From Euonymus europaeus (lineage: Eukaryota; Streptophyta; Magnoliopsida; Celastrales; Celastraceae), in contig OY756970.1 in the NCBI GenBank assembly GCA_963580455.1, positions 11,780,001-11,844,000 on the forward strand: a stretch of 64,000 nt of DNA, read 5' to 3'. Numbering within the stretch: position 1 is the first letter of the stretch; each line of letters opens with the position of its first letter. Of the stretch, positions 1 through 10,159 are shown piece after piece. Below the pieces are notes generated by a model. The model was not told the origin of the DNA, searched no databases, and saw nothing but the letters and a program-made list of their open reading frames with translations. The position numbers were made by a program, and so were the translations under genes.

Positions 1-715
1 TTAAAAAAGCTTTGGTCCAAGCTTCCTGATAATCCCAATAAGAAAACCCTGCAAGATTGTAGTTAACTGAAAATTGTTTTAGAGAATGTAACTCTTGTCC
101 CCACATTGCTGGGGTTAAAATTTTTAAAATCATAACAGTGCAATGTGTAAGAACTGAATCTTGGTTATGATACTTCTTCATGGAAATTGAATCAGTATCA
201 ATTAATATAAATTCATAAAATTTTTGGTTTTTATTTAAATCTTGAGGCATGAAATGCCAATCTGGAGGAAAGACCTTAGAGGCCACAGTATTTGGATCTT
301 TTCTCTGAAATTCAGTTTCCATAATAACAACCTTTTGATAGATTTGTTTATCAAAGTATTTGGATACATAAGTAAAAGGTTGTGTTTGATTTTGTGATAA
401 GGCCAAACTGGCAGCAGTTTTTAAAACAGGTTCAGAAATAATTAAAGCTGAACTAATGGCTGGTTTTTGTGCCTGGATTGCTAAAGCAACCTCAGGTGTC
501 TTTTGTAAAGATGAAACTCATTCTAACAGGGAAGGATTGTTTAAAATCTCTTGAGGAATTGGGGGTTGGGGTTGAGGATCAGAAATTCCCTCTTTCGATT
601 TTGATCTTGTTTTGGCAAGAGCTAACTTCTGGTCTTCTTCATCAGCAATGTCGGCCCATGATTTCTTTGGAAGAATTGGTGCTGTATCTAAAGCATAAGA
701 TTCTTTTGAAAGCCT
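1..715 (-). pseudogene. Continuation of the pararetroviral polyprotein between protease and RT, partial
   Basis: The protease frame continues to base 1 with one further stop (TGA, 518-520). It encodes a hydrophilic segment containing KKSWADIADEE near 660-625, then a folded-looking segment ending with YWDYQEAWTKAF close to base 1. I recognise this as the variable domain that precedes the reverse transcriptase in this family of plant elements, but I cannot name its function. The reverse transcriptase and RNase H would be to the left of the window. Confidence 0.6.
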
Positions 716-1435
716 CTAAATGTGAGACCTTGTTGTTGGTGGAGACATTCTTCCTCGTCCTCGTCGAGAGGAGGTGCTCATGTTTGCTGTGATAAGATGA
801 TGAAGTGAGTATGTATTTATAGAGGAAGTTAGTCCCTTTGCAGATTTTTGGATAAAGGGAAAAAATATATTTTCCCCAGAGAAAGCTATATGAAGGCCAT
901 CATGATTGACATGAAATGGTTTGATAAGATCGAGGAAAGGTGTCCATAAGATAACATATTTGGTAATATTTTGTATACCCAAAAAATCTAAAGTAAAAGA
1001 AACATTAGATTTGCTGATTTTAGCATTGGATACTTTGTAGAGAATCTTAAGTTGTTCTCCTGCTGCAGTTTTCATTCCTTCAATTGTGTTTTCCCAATAA
1101 TGATAAGGAACTAAATCAGAACGAAGACAATTTAAATCTGCACCAGAATCTACTAAAGCAATAGTGTCAAAAGAATAAGAGTCTCGAATAATAATTGTAA
1201 TTTTGATAAACCATTTCTGACCAATAACTTGAGATAATAAACCGAGCAAAGGTTGATCATTTTTATAAGAACTTTCAACTAAGATTCCTTCTGTTTCGAT
1301 TTTATTTATTCGTTCATCTTCGTCGGAGTCACTAGGTGGTCTTGACGTCATTAATCTTTTTCCTTTGTCAATGATGGAAACCAGTTGATTTATTTTCCAT
1401 CGATCATTCCTTTGTTGGTCTTTAATTTTGTTAAG
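716..1435 (-). pseudogene. Retropepsin-like aspartic protease region
   Basis: This continues the same frame after the TAA at 1436-1438. The catalytic motif is visible as ALVDSGADLNCL near 1165-1130 (DSG triad kept), followed by strand-rich sequence with an ILWTPFLD-like second half, as in pararetroviral and Ty3-type proteases that cleave the polyprotein. The start of a second, overlapping coding unit may be an internal ATG near 781, where an Arg/Gly-rich, Ser-rich N-terminus begins; this is an inference. The frame meets a TAG at 716-718. Confidence 0.7.
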
Positions 1436-2929
1436 TTATGTTTTTATCACAGAGATTTCTATCAAGAGATGTTGGATATCAGGAGTAGGAGGAGGTTCTA
1501 CTCTTTGATCATGTTTAGATAAGATTTCTTTTAAATTATAGGTTGCTTTTGTAGGAGCAATCTTATTATCAGAATAGAATAAATTTTGTTTTAATTTATC
1601 TAAGTAAGCTAATTTTACTGTGGTATCATCAATGTGGTTAACCACTTCTAAGAGGAATTCTTGATCCCTAGAAAGCATGTTTATTTCAGGATCAGAAGAT
1701 GAAGAAGAAAGATCATCATAATGATTATCAGAAGAAGATGAATCATCATCAGTGTCTAAAAGGATTGAATCTAATTTTGCAATAATCTTATCATCTAATT
1801 CTAACTCATTAATCCTTTGATGAACGTTACAATACCTGGCAAAGTGTCCTGGTTTATTGCATTTGTAGCAAGTAGGGTTTTTTGGTTTTTTTGTATTGTC
1901 AGGTTGGGAATTAGATTTTGTCTTTATTTCTTCTTTCTTCCTATGGGATGATTTTGGTGTAAAAGAATTTTTATAAAATCGGGAGCGATAATTGGATTTA
2001 GAATAATAAGGCTTTTTGGAATAAGAAGGTTTCCTAGGAGGGGCATCTTTTTGTTTGGAACAATTTTCTTCAAAACCAAATTGTTTACAGAAAGAACCTA
2101 ATTCATTTACGGATTTGGTTTGTTCATATTTTAATTGTTTCTGCAACTTAATGTCAGAACATAATTGAAAACCGACCTTCTGAATGTGATTTACCAAATC
2201 ACCATAGGTTAACTGATCATAAGGAATTTAGTTGTTGTGTAAAGACTTAATTTTTTCTCGTACTTTGTCACCTAATAAGATTGGAAGACCTGCTAAGAAT
2301 TTCTCTTTCTAGAAAGGTTGGTTGTTGTCGGGCCTCATCATGACTCTTGTCAAGAAGGTATCTTTGTATTGGCGAAAATCATGAAGTTTTCGGCATCTTA
2401 AATTAGCTAAGAGTTCAGAAGACCTATCTCTAATACTAGATGGATCTCCTAAGAAATGTTTGGATATTGAAAAGATACGTGTGGCAATAGCATCCTGGAT
2501 GTCGACACCTAATTCTGTTTAGATAATTGTACCATGAAAAGCAGTTTTAACAGCATTAAGAATTTCACTTTGTTGAGCAGATGTGAGATGGTAATCCCAC
2601 CATCCTTTTAGCTGTCCAGTGAAACCAGCAATAATTAAGTTTGCAATAGCTTGGTCAGTTGTATCCGTTTTTGTTTTGTAAGCATTGCTAACCATTGTCA
2701 TTTGTTGTAATAAATTAAGGATATTATAATCTGACATACCATATATATTTCATTCATAAATGGTATCGGCATTATATTTCATTTGGTTGGTTTGTTTTTC
2801 TTCTAACAGAATATCTGGTGGAGTGGTTTGTAAGGAAGGGAATTGAGTGAGGGTGGTAGTAAGTTCTTGTAATTTTTTCTCCTTAATTTCTTGTAATTTT
2901 CTTTCAATGGCAGACATAAAATCAGTATC
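1436..2929 (-). pseudogene. Capsid/gag-like region with CCHC zinc knuckle, interrupted by stops
   Basis: In the same frame as the movement protein region, this segment encodes a Lys/Glu-rich helical stretch (about 2920-2770), a capsid-like domain (from about 2737; contains GFTGQLKGWWDYHLTSA), a Lys/Ser-rich basic stretch, and one CCHC zinc knuckle of the form CYKCNKPGHFARYC near 1865-1825, followed by an acidic Ser/Asp-rich tail. The WW-containing capsid motif and the single knuckle are typical of pararetroviral and gag capsid proteins, which bind genomic RNA. In-frame stops are visible at 2519-2521, 2309-2311, 2228-2230 and 1436-1438, so no full protein can be made. No frameshift is needed to follow the domain, so decay so far is mostly by point mutation. 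Confidence 0.7.
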
Positions 2930-4159
2930 CTACGGGGCTAGTGTTTTGGCTAATTTGGGGGATATCTCATAAGGTTTAAACATTGGTTTGTGTAAATTTT
3001 TTGTAATGGTTGGCCTTTGAACATAATCTTCAATCCTAGTTAACTGTTGACCAATTTTGGACAGATGTTGGTTTGTAAAATTATTTTTATCTACAATGCC
3101 TTTGAACTCCTCCTCCTTGGCAACTTTAAACGGTGTAGCAATAACAGAAGAATTCTTATATTCTAACTTAAGTTGTGTTAAAGGTGGATGTTCAGATTCA
3201 ATCACTGTTTTTTGAGTATTGTCGTACCAGGTCTGAACCCTAGTTGCAACATTGATAGAGGAATCTAAAGATCTGGAAGATTTTGAAACTTTTGAGGCAT
3301 TTGGAATAAAAGGATAAGTAGCCCAATCAATACGGGGGTCATCTATGTCTAACTCAAAGTACTCAAAGAATGACATTTGTTGTTGTAGTACTTCGAGAAA
3401 ATCATAATATGCTTTTTGAATAGACTGTCTTTTTTCACCTGTATAATGACTGAGGAACCAATCTCTCTTGGCTTTATTTTGAGGAGAATAAAAATATTTT
3501 TGTAATGAGTGTTTATCGATAACAAAATCATCACGGATAAGAACATTTAACTCTGGGTCATTATTATCAACCATTTGAGAATAAGTTGGGGACATTGGAG
3601 GGGAATCTTTTGGCTCTTGGGTGGAACTGGTTTGGGATTCTGGCTGTTGAACATTGCAAAATGGTTTTGGTATTGAACCAGAATGATTAACTCCACTTAA
3701 ATTAGGGTGATAAAAGATTGGACCACTACAGAAACTAGTTTCAATGGTGCCTAAGAGTGAATCATTGAATTCTAACATTCTACAGTCACGTAGACATAAA
3801 AGAATTGATGTATCTAAACCTTCACGAGTTAAGGGTTTAATACCGATTTGAACTAATCCTATATGAAGATAATTGTATTTTTGCTTATGTTTTTCTAACA
3901 ATTTCTGGGTTAGAAGCTTAATGGTTTCATACGACTTAAACAGTTTAATATCTCTTTCTTCAATTTTAATCGTATAATCATTACGACTTAGGATATTAAA
4001 TCTGGATTCCATTTTATATATTTTGTTTATTTCAACTTGAGGAATATCCCAATCTTCAACATCCCTAACTAAATCTTCAAGATTAATTTCTTCTTGATTG
4101 ACGATTCTATCGTCTGATATAGTTGAAGAGGTGGAGGTTGATCTAAAAAGCGAACTCAT
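2930..4159 (-). pseudogene. Caulimovirid-type movement protein region (30K-like), 409 codons
   Basis: The open stretch encodes 409 residues. The central part (about residues 95-160) carries the signature of badnavirus and related movement proteins: a segment reading LHIGLVQIGIKPLTREGLDT, then a CLRD motif, then DSLLGTIE followed by CSGPI. In these viruses the protein widens plasmodesmata for cell-to-cell passage. The N-terminus is Ser/Thr rich and acidic; the C-terminal third resembles the linker before the capsid domain. The start ATG at 4157-4159 is the first after the primer site at 4325-4336. The frame ends at a TAG (2930-2932), and the same frame continues into a coiled-coil-like Glu/Lys-rich stretch and the capsid region, so this stop is probably a mutation in a longer polyprotein. 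Confidence 0.75.
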
Positions 4160-4324
4160 GTTTGATTAATACCCTCAACTTGATGCTTTACCAAGAATAT
4201 CGTGCTGGCACTTACTGGGCTGTCCGTTGCCCCATACTGGCCCCCTTTTGTTCTTGGTTTCCACAAAGCATTAGCATGGATGCAATCAACCGTAAGTCCC
4301 TTAATATACAACCACTTGCCCCAA

Positions 4325-4336
4325 CCTCTGATACCA
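4325..4336 (-). promoter_or_regulatory. Primer binding site for initiator tRNA-Met
   Basis: The minus strand reads TGGTATCAGAGG, complementary to the 3' end of plant initiator tRNA-Met apart from the final base. This is the minus-strand DNA primer site of caulimovirids and many plant LTR elements. It lies 166 bases upstream of the movement-protein ATG and about 655 bases downstream of the TATA-like box, close to the 600-base leader known for CaMV. Confidence 0.8.
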
Positions 4337-4342
4337 TAACGG

Positions 4343-5410
4343 GAAGGATCAGACAAGCAGTGGAGAAACTAAGCTATTCGATTTAGTTAACGAGTTGAAG
4401 CTTGTGATCTTCACAGAACCTCACTAAACTCAATATATAAATTGGACTCGACAGACTAATCGTCCTGAGTCATCTTGACTATAACAAAGAAGTGGTGGAG
4501 GAAGAACAGAGATCTATAAACATATAATTAAATAAAGCAAGAACAAAAACAGAAATAAATTTAACAATGCTAAATCAATTGCAATATCAAACATTATAAA
4601 TAAATAAATGAAGAACAATAAAGAACTTCTGGGCTTTATAACCACAGGTGGCAAAGCCAACCGTTTGCGGCGCCGTCGAAGCATGACATAAATAAAACGA
4701 TAAGAGAGGCGGTAGAACCAGCCATATAAGATAAACAAATTAAACAATAAAGGCGGTTAAACCAGCGATGGATATTATTGAACGCATTGAAAAACTGCAA
4801 GTATTTAAACAAGATAAACTTACAGACTTTTGAATGCTTGCTTGTTCCTTACATTGAGAGGAGGGAACTCTATAGTTCCCGTTTTTGATAAGAGGGGAAG
4901 GTTTTGAGAGAGGAGAAGTTCAGAGAACTAAGCCAAGAGTTGGAAGAGAAGATAATGAGAATGGATCCTCAACTAAGGCATAGGTGGTCTTCTTTTATAG
5001 ATGAAGAGACCACCTTTACAATCATTAAAATAAATATTAAAAGGTAAATAGTGGAACTTGAATAGTGGTCAATGTCTCCCACTTTTGAAATGATACTCTA
5101 CTTTTGATAATAAATGTTGCTTTTATGGAAAAGCAATAACCTTGTCTTCTTGTCCATAATGTCTTCATGTTTGGACCCGAAAGGGTATAATGGTATTTTT
5201 TGCAAATACCCAGCTGTGAACGGATTTGACAATTTCTTTACCACCTACCGTTTGAGGTGGAATAGCTAAGTCAATTAACCCAGACTTAGTTGGGTACCTT
5301 GTAGGATTTTTGGGCTTTTGAGTAAAGCCTCCAACTTTCAACGGATTTGATTATTTATTTACCACCTACCGTTTGAGGTGGAATAGCCAAGCCTTTACTG
5401 GACCTGATCA
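4343..5410 (-). promoter_or_regulatory. Non-coding (intergenic or LTR) region of the caulimovirid-like element
   Basis: About 1.07 kb without a credible gene lies between the upstream coding tail and the primer site. On the minus strand it contains CTATAAAAGA (5000-4991) in the loop of a perfect 9-bp inverted repeat (4982-4990 and 5007-5015), and two copies of a segment of about 55 bp (near 5217-5275 and 5338-5395), each holding the inverted repeat CCACCT/AGGTGG. The TATA box would start a pregenomic RNA whose leader contains the primer site. Whether this is a viral intergenic region or an LTR cannot be decided from one copy. Confidence 0.6.
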
Positions 5411-5535
5411 GTTATCTTCGTCAAGAAGATCATCAGAGTTAAAACTCTTAGAAGATTTTCGGGAAGATTGTGTGGATTGATATTTTAGTTCAGATAAGGT
5501 TTTTTGAAGAAGATGAGCAAGTTCATCTTCAGATG
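5411..5535 (-). pseudogene. C-terminal coding tail of a second copy of the caulimovirid-like element
   Basis: The minus strand holds an open stretch of about 40 codons ending in TGA at 5411-5413, with a Leu-rich helix (DELAHLLQKTLSEL), a Ser-rich middle and the acidic end DDLLDEDN. It sits directly upstream of the element's non-coding region, where the end of the polyprotein is expected. The frame breaks at about 5535, and the sequence beyond belongs to a different repeat. I infer that it is the end of a second, mostly missing copy in tandem. Confidence 0.55.
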
Positions 5536-7360
5536 TGGCTCAAATAATATATACTTGGTTGGTTGGCAGATTTGTACTATAAACACTGTTTTGATCATTT
5601 GTACGTTTTTAGATTGTGGTTTTTGTATTTGGGGTTTATACTTAGTTTTTGGAGACACAATTCACCCCGCTCTTGTGTTAGCCTAGTGATTTCATGGATT
5701 TTATTGTTGATTAAAGATTTGGTAATTTTAGAGAGAGAAATGTAAGGGTTGATTTATGTTTTGAATTTTTGTATTTTTAAGTGCTAAAATTTAAGTTGGA
5801 TATGTTCAATAAAGTTTAAATATGATGTCAATTACTAGGTTCTTGGGTAGATTGAAGTTGTGAACTCGGTTGGGCGTAGTTAAGGATTGAAAATCCTTGT
5901 ATTGAAAAAAAAAAGATTTCTTTAATTTTTCTTGAGAAATTAGTTATTGGTACATTGAATTAAGTTATGGGAATTATGAAATAAGTTTGAGTTTCGTGAA
6001 ATTGATAGGTTGAGGAAAAACCGAAACCATAAGGTTGGGTTATTGATTTTCTACTTTTGCTTGGATTCGAGGTAGGGGATTCTAGCCCAATCTTTCGATT
6101 CTTTCTTATTATCTAAAAATGCGTTTTTAATCTTCATTATTATTCATGTTTGTGTTTTTCCCTATTTGCTCCCTAGGGAAAAATGAAACTAGGGTTATTC
6201 TCGAATTTTCCTAAATATTAGTTTGCATTCCCGGTTGATTGCTTGGTCTTATACCAAGCATGTATGGTTCTTATTCATGCATCATGACTAGTTAAATATA
6301 TAACTAGGATTCGTTTATTGCTATATTAATTCATGACATGACATTATTCCATTAGAGCCACATGGGAGTGCGAGTATGGATTCGTGACTTCCGTAGGTTG
6401 TGTGAACGTCATATGGGATGAGGGTTGTGGAATCTCGGCTTGGTTGCAATCGAATGACTCTCATATGAGGCAACATACTGAGATTCTGAGGAATCGGTTC
6501 AGGGAACCCGAGTCAGTATGGATAGGATTGGTGTCTTGTAATTGGTCATGGTTTCCTTATTGAGTCGTATGGTGGCAGTGTTCACCGATATCGATGTGTG
6601 TGGATGGATGCCGAGGCGTCGTCCCATTGGGACTCACGATAGGAAACGAGACCACGATTTGACGAGTATTTGTTATGGTGGTTCATAGTATTTGACATGT
6701 TCCTGCATTGACCTATCTTCTAAATTCAGCTATTATATTTGGTTATTCTCTTTGCCCCTATTGAGCCATTGCTCACCCTTTACTCTTTTTCCTTTCCACA
6801 CAGGCGAAACTGGTACGGATACCGGCACCGCTGATCTGTAGGAGATGGAATGACATGGTGTCACCTGGAGACACTAGGATGGGGTTAGAATAAAGAATTA
6901 ACTTTCTTTATTATGTTTGATATTATATATGTGAGTTGACGATTGTGTATGTTGGTTATGTTGTGAACACCTTGAAGGTGTGTGATTGGTACGGATAGGA
7001 GGATGCCTTGTGATAGGACTCTTGTACCTGGATGTGAACCTTATGGTTACATTGCATGCATGATGATTATGTTTATTTATGTATTGCGGATGCATGCTGT
7101 AGATGGCCTGAGGCCCTATGTAGGATTGTGGTTGCTTGTGATATGATGGCCGGAGGCCTTATATATTTGTTGAGTATTGCTGCGTATTTCAGGTGGGCAT
7201 TCTCCGATATACGGGGAGATGCTGCCGAAATTTCAGTACAAATTTATGGATTCCGTTTGGAGAAATTAAGATATAATCTTTTGTGATAATGTGGAGGTTT
7301 AATATCTCATAGATATTGAACTAGGATTAAACAGTGGCGCTTCCCGGGTTGGGCGTTACA
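5536..7360 (+). repeat. LTR-like repeat, family A-E, copy A
   Basis: Non-coding, ending in GGGCGTTACA at 7351-7360. Shared with copies B-E: a hairpin TCTCC/GGAGA about 141 bp before the end (7201-7219), two GGCC(T/G)GAGGCC boxes (near 7106 and 7150), and the stretch with CCATTGCTCACCCTTTACTC before a CAGGCGAAACTGG segment (6769-6815). The left edge is unclear; it abuts the caulimovirid tail near 5535. The repeat is most likely a solo LTR of a gypsy element related by its ends (TGTAATACC...GTTACA) to the Tekay LTRs at 50129 and 57456; this lineage link is an inference. No gene is visible in it. Confidence 0.6.
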
Positions 7361-7702
7361 CTTCTTCGCTTTTCTACTAAGCGACACATTTTCATTGTAT
7401 CATCCGTTATCGTCCATGATTTCGATTTTTCAACCACTTTTGACATTTTACGTTTCTTCTTTACTATTTTGTCTCATATGGTGCAACTCTTCTTCCTCTT
7501 CTCTAAGTCGCGTATCTTTACCATATCTAGCTTCTGCATTGTCTTTCTCATCATTTCGTCTCTTTCAAAATTTCTTTCACTTCTACCGATAGTCGATCAC
7601 CGTTTTCACTCTGATCTCGCCACTTCTTCTTTTGTTTTTTCCATTACCAACACGATTACTCACTTTCGGTGATTTTCGTTTGTCTCACTTCATTTTCCAT
7701 TA

Positions 7703-8575
7703 TTGCTCATCTTCGTTTCGTTCAAATTCCTCACCCATCTTTCATCTCATTTAATGGATGAAACTTTGTCACCTTGCTTACAAGCAATCGCGTTGTTTGC
7801 TAAAGAGGAAATTATCCCTGAAAGACGGATCAATCCAGCTATCCTAAGAGAGGCTGACACTCGTTGGGCCTTGCGCTACCTTCAAGATCATTCCATGTTG
7901 TTCTTGATCTATCCAGATCCTGAATAAGATATCCGTGTATATCCCCAGATAATTCGATCTTTTTATGAAACTCTTCAAGAGTTTCCGCCCAGTTTGACGA
8001 ACGGACCTCGATCTGTTTATCAGGTGGATGTGGCCGGTATCAAAGTCTGGTTCACCACAGCTGACATTTGCTCATGTTTAGGATATCCTCCTACTTACGA
8101 TATCATCACGAGCTTCAAAGCGCCCATCTTTTCATCCAGAAAAGAGATGATTGATGACATGTGTCAAGGAAAGAGAGATAGGAATGCTAATGCTACACGC
8201 CGAGCGTATTTGCCAAAAACGATGTGATCGTTGGATGACGCCATCCGATCCAACCTTTGTCCCATAGGCCATAGCCAACAACGAGCAAGTAGTATTCGCC
8301 CTCCGCTATCCATGAGCTCCTTAGCATATACGGTGACCGTTATGGATAAAAATACATGGCGTCAAAGCATTGGTCACATGACTGCAACTGTCAAAAGACG
8401 ACAAAAATCACAGCCTTGGACTGTGTTACCATAGGAATCAGTTCAATTAGCTAATGAGCCATCACCCACTAATGCTATACAGGAGATACTGGTTCGGTTG
8501 GACCAATTGGAAGCGGGACAACAAAGTTTGGAGCACATGCTGACTGTGCTCACGAACATGATACGCAATTAGGGT
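7703..8575 (+). pseudogene. Decayed ORF of Tat-type element, similar to plant transposon-associated domain
   Basis: Three open pieces (7703-7927, 7994-8227, 8231-8434) and a coda to about 8570 can be followed with in-frame stops. The first two read as one domain with ADTRWALRYLQDH, IIRSFYETLQEF and IKVWFTTADICSCLGYPP motifs. This looks like the plant-specific domain often found in non-pol ORFs of Tat and Athila-type elements (sometimes annotated as a putative plant transposon protein). The last piece has a Gln/Leu-rich helical stretch (ILVRLDQLEAGQQSLEHML), possibly a coiled coil. Function is unknown; the family assignment is from memory and moderate. Confidence 0.45.
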
Positions 8576-8649
8576 CAAACTCCAGTCAGGAAAGTCATAA
8601 CATCAAGCCTCAGCAAGGTTAACTTAGGTCTAGCCCATTTTTCATGTTT

Positions 8650-9045
8650 AAGCCAAGCCAGGAATGACTCTATTGATCACGTGCATTTAAAAATTCGAAT
8701 GATTAGTCAAGCCGGGAATGGCTCTAGTGATCCCGTGCATTTTTGTTTTTAAAAAAATCATTTCCAATGATTAGCCAAGCCGGGAACGGTTCTAGCGATC
8801 CCGAGCATCTTTATAAAAAAATCATTTCCAATGAAAGCCAAGCCGGGAATGGCCCTTGTGATCCTGAGCATTTTTATAAGAAAAATCAGCCAAGCCGGGA
8901 ATGGCCCTAGTGATCCCGAGTATTTTTATAAGAAAATATCAGCCAAGCCGGGAATTGACCCTAGTGATCCCGAGCATTTTTCAAAAAAAAATTATTTCCA
9001 ATGATTAGCCAAGCCGGTAATGGCTCTAGTGATCCCGTGCATTTT
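8650..9045 (+). repeat. Seven direct repeats before the Tat polypurine tract
   Basis: Seven units of the form AGCCAAGCCGGGAATGGCTC plus TAGTGATCCCGTGCAT start near 8650, 8706, 8774, 8836, 8888, 8942 and 9007. The conserved core is about 37 bp; spacers of 15-30 bp are A/T-rich and vary, so the period is not constant (52-68 bp). Each core contains a CGGGA...TCCCG inverted arrangement, so each unit could fold on itself. Confidence 0.85.
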
Positions 9046-9660
9046 CGTGAAATTTGACCAAAAATAGGTTTACTACTCCTTTCCGCGCCAGTACTATGTA
9101 AGGGTCACGCAAAGGGGGGCAACTGTGGTAACCGATTTTCATCCAGGTATAATCCGAGACATTGAACATCTTTAATTTTTGTGTATATAATTACCATTTT
9201 ATTTTATTCCACCTAATCTCATCCCATTTTTCTTCATTCGACACCAAACCACTTCTTTTTCACCAACATTTCCTTTCTCACCTAACATAAGAAAATCAAG
9301 CATTTGGGGAGTCGGGATTGCCTCCTGGCTTCAAATTCCTAGATGCTATAAGAATGATTTTTCTCCTTCAAAGGAGAGGGGAGAGGCCACACAAGGTGTG
9401 GGGGGTGGGGGGGGGAGCACCATCACCATAGCTGCTCCCATTCCACCGCCACAGTTTCTTCAATTTCATCACCGTCATCACTACCTGAGAGGACACCTCC
9501 TCCTTCTCCCCATCTCTGGGACTCATCCCAACCATCACTAAAAGCTTTTTCCAGCCATCACCGAATCATCACTAAATCTTCATCACAGCCATACAAAAAA
9601 TTCCTTTTCTTTTAAGTCCGATGATATATACCTCAAGCTTATTGTCATGTTTTACACGAG

Positions 9661-10140
9661 GTTTTCAATCAGTAATCTGGAATTGATCCTAGGTCCGATC
9701 GAACTAAAATTTTGACAGTGATTTCATGACATCTGGAAATTTATTTTGTACGGTGCGATTGTCATTGGAGTACATCTATCTAACCTAGTTTATGATAGAA
9801 CATCACTGCAATTATGAGGAAAGGAGATGTTGCGCAGGTTTTCAATCAGTTATCTGGAACTGATCCGTGGTCCGATCGAAGTGAAATTTGGACAGTGATT
9901 TCATAAGACCTTAAAATTTATTCTGTATGATGTGATTGTCATTGGAAGATGTTTATCTAACCCAGTTTATGATCGAATGTCACTACAATTCTGAGGAAAA
10001 GAGATGCTGCGCCAGATTTTTTAATCAATCAACGAGAAACGATCCGTGGTCCGATGGAGATGAGATTTTGATAGTAGCTTCACAACACCTGAAAATCATT
10101 CAGGATGGTGCGATTGTGATTTGAAGATGCCTATCGAACC
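9661..10140 (+). repeat. 177-bp tandem repeat, about 2.7 copies
   Basis: Units start at 9661, 9838 and about 10015 with GTTTTCAATCAG-like sequence, then TCCGTGGTCCGATCGAA and GACAGTGATTTCA. The first two differ at many positions and the third more so, so the array is old. It is directly followed by the GH31 fragment. Confidence 0.75.
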
Positions 10141-10159
10141 CGAAACAGAGACCATATAA

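Larger units (their letters stand above)
1..5535 (-). mobile_element. Caulimovirid-like endogenous element with movement protein, partial and decayed
   Basis: Read on the minus strand, this block runs: coding tail of one copy (5535-5411), a non-coding region of about 1.07 kb with a TATA-like box and an initiator-tRNA-Met primer site, then movement protein, capsid/zinc-knuckle, aspartic protease and a further coding segment leaving the window at base 1. This order matches Caulimoviridae (movement protein, capsid, protease, then RT and RNase H, which would lie beyond the window). A coding tail followed by non-coding region, primer site and ORF start fits tandem or circularly permuted viral DNA; an LTR between two internal regions would look similar. 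No coding gap or frameshift was found from 4159 to 1, but several in-frame stops make it a pseudogene copy. Genus is not resolved. Confidence 0.75.

Noticed and set aside
4156..4356. 66-codon open frame overlapping the primer site of the caulimovirid-like element
   Set aside because: It covers a tRNA primer site and leader, and the residues show no family signature.
8650..9045. CRISPR-like array
   Set aside because: Repeats are imperfect, spacers are short A/T-rich and similar to each other, and the setting is a plant retroelement with no cas genes.
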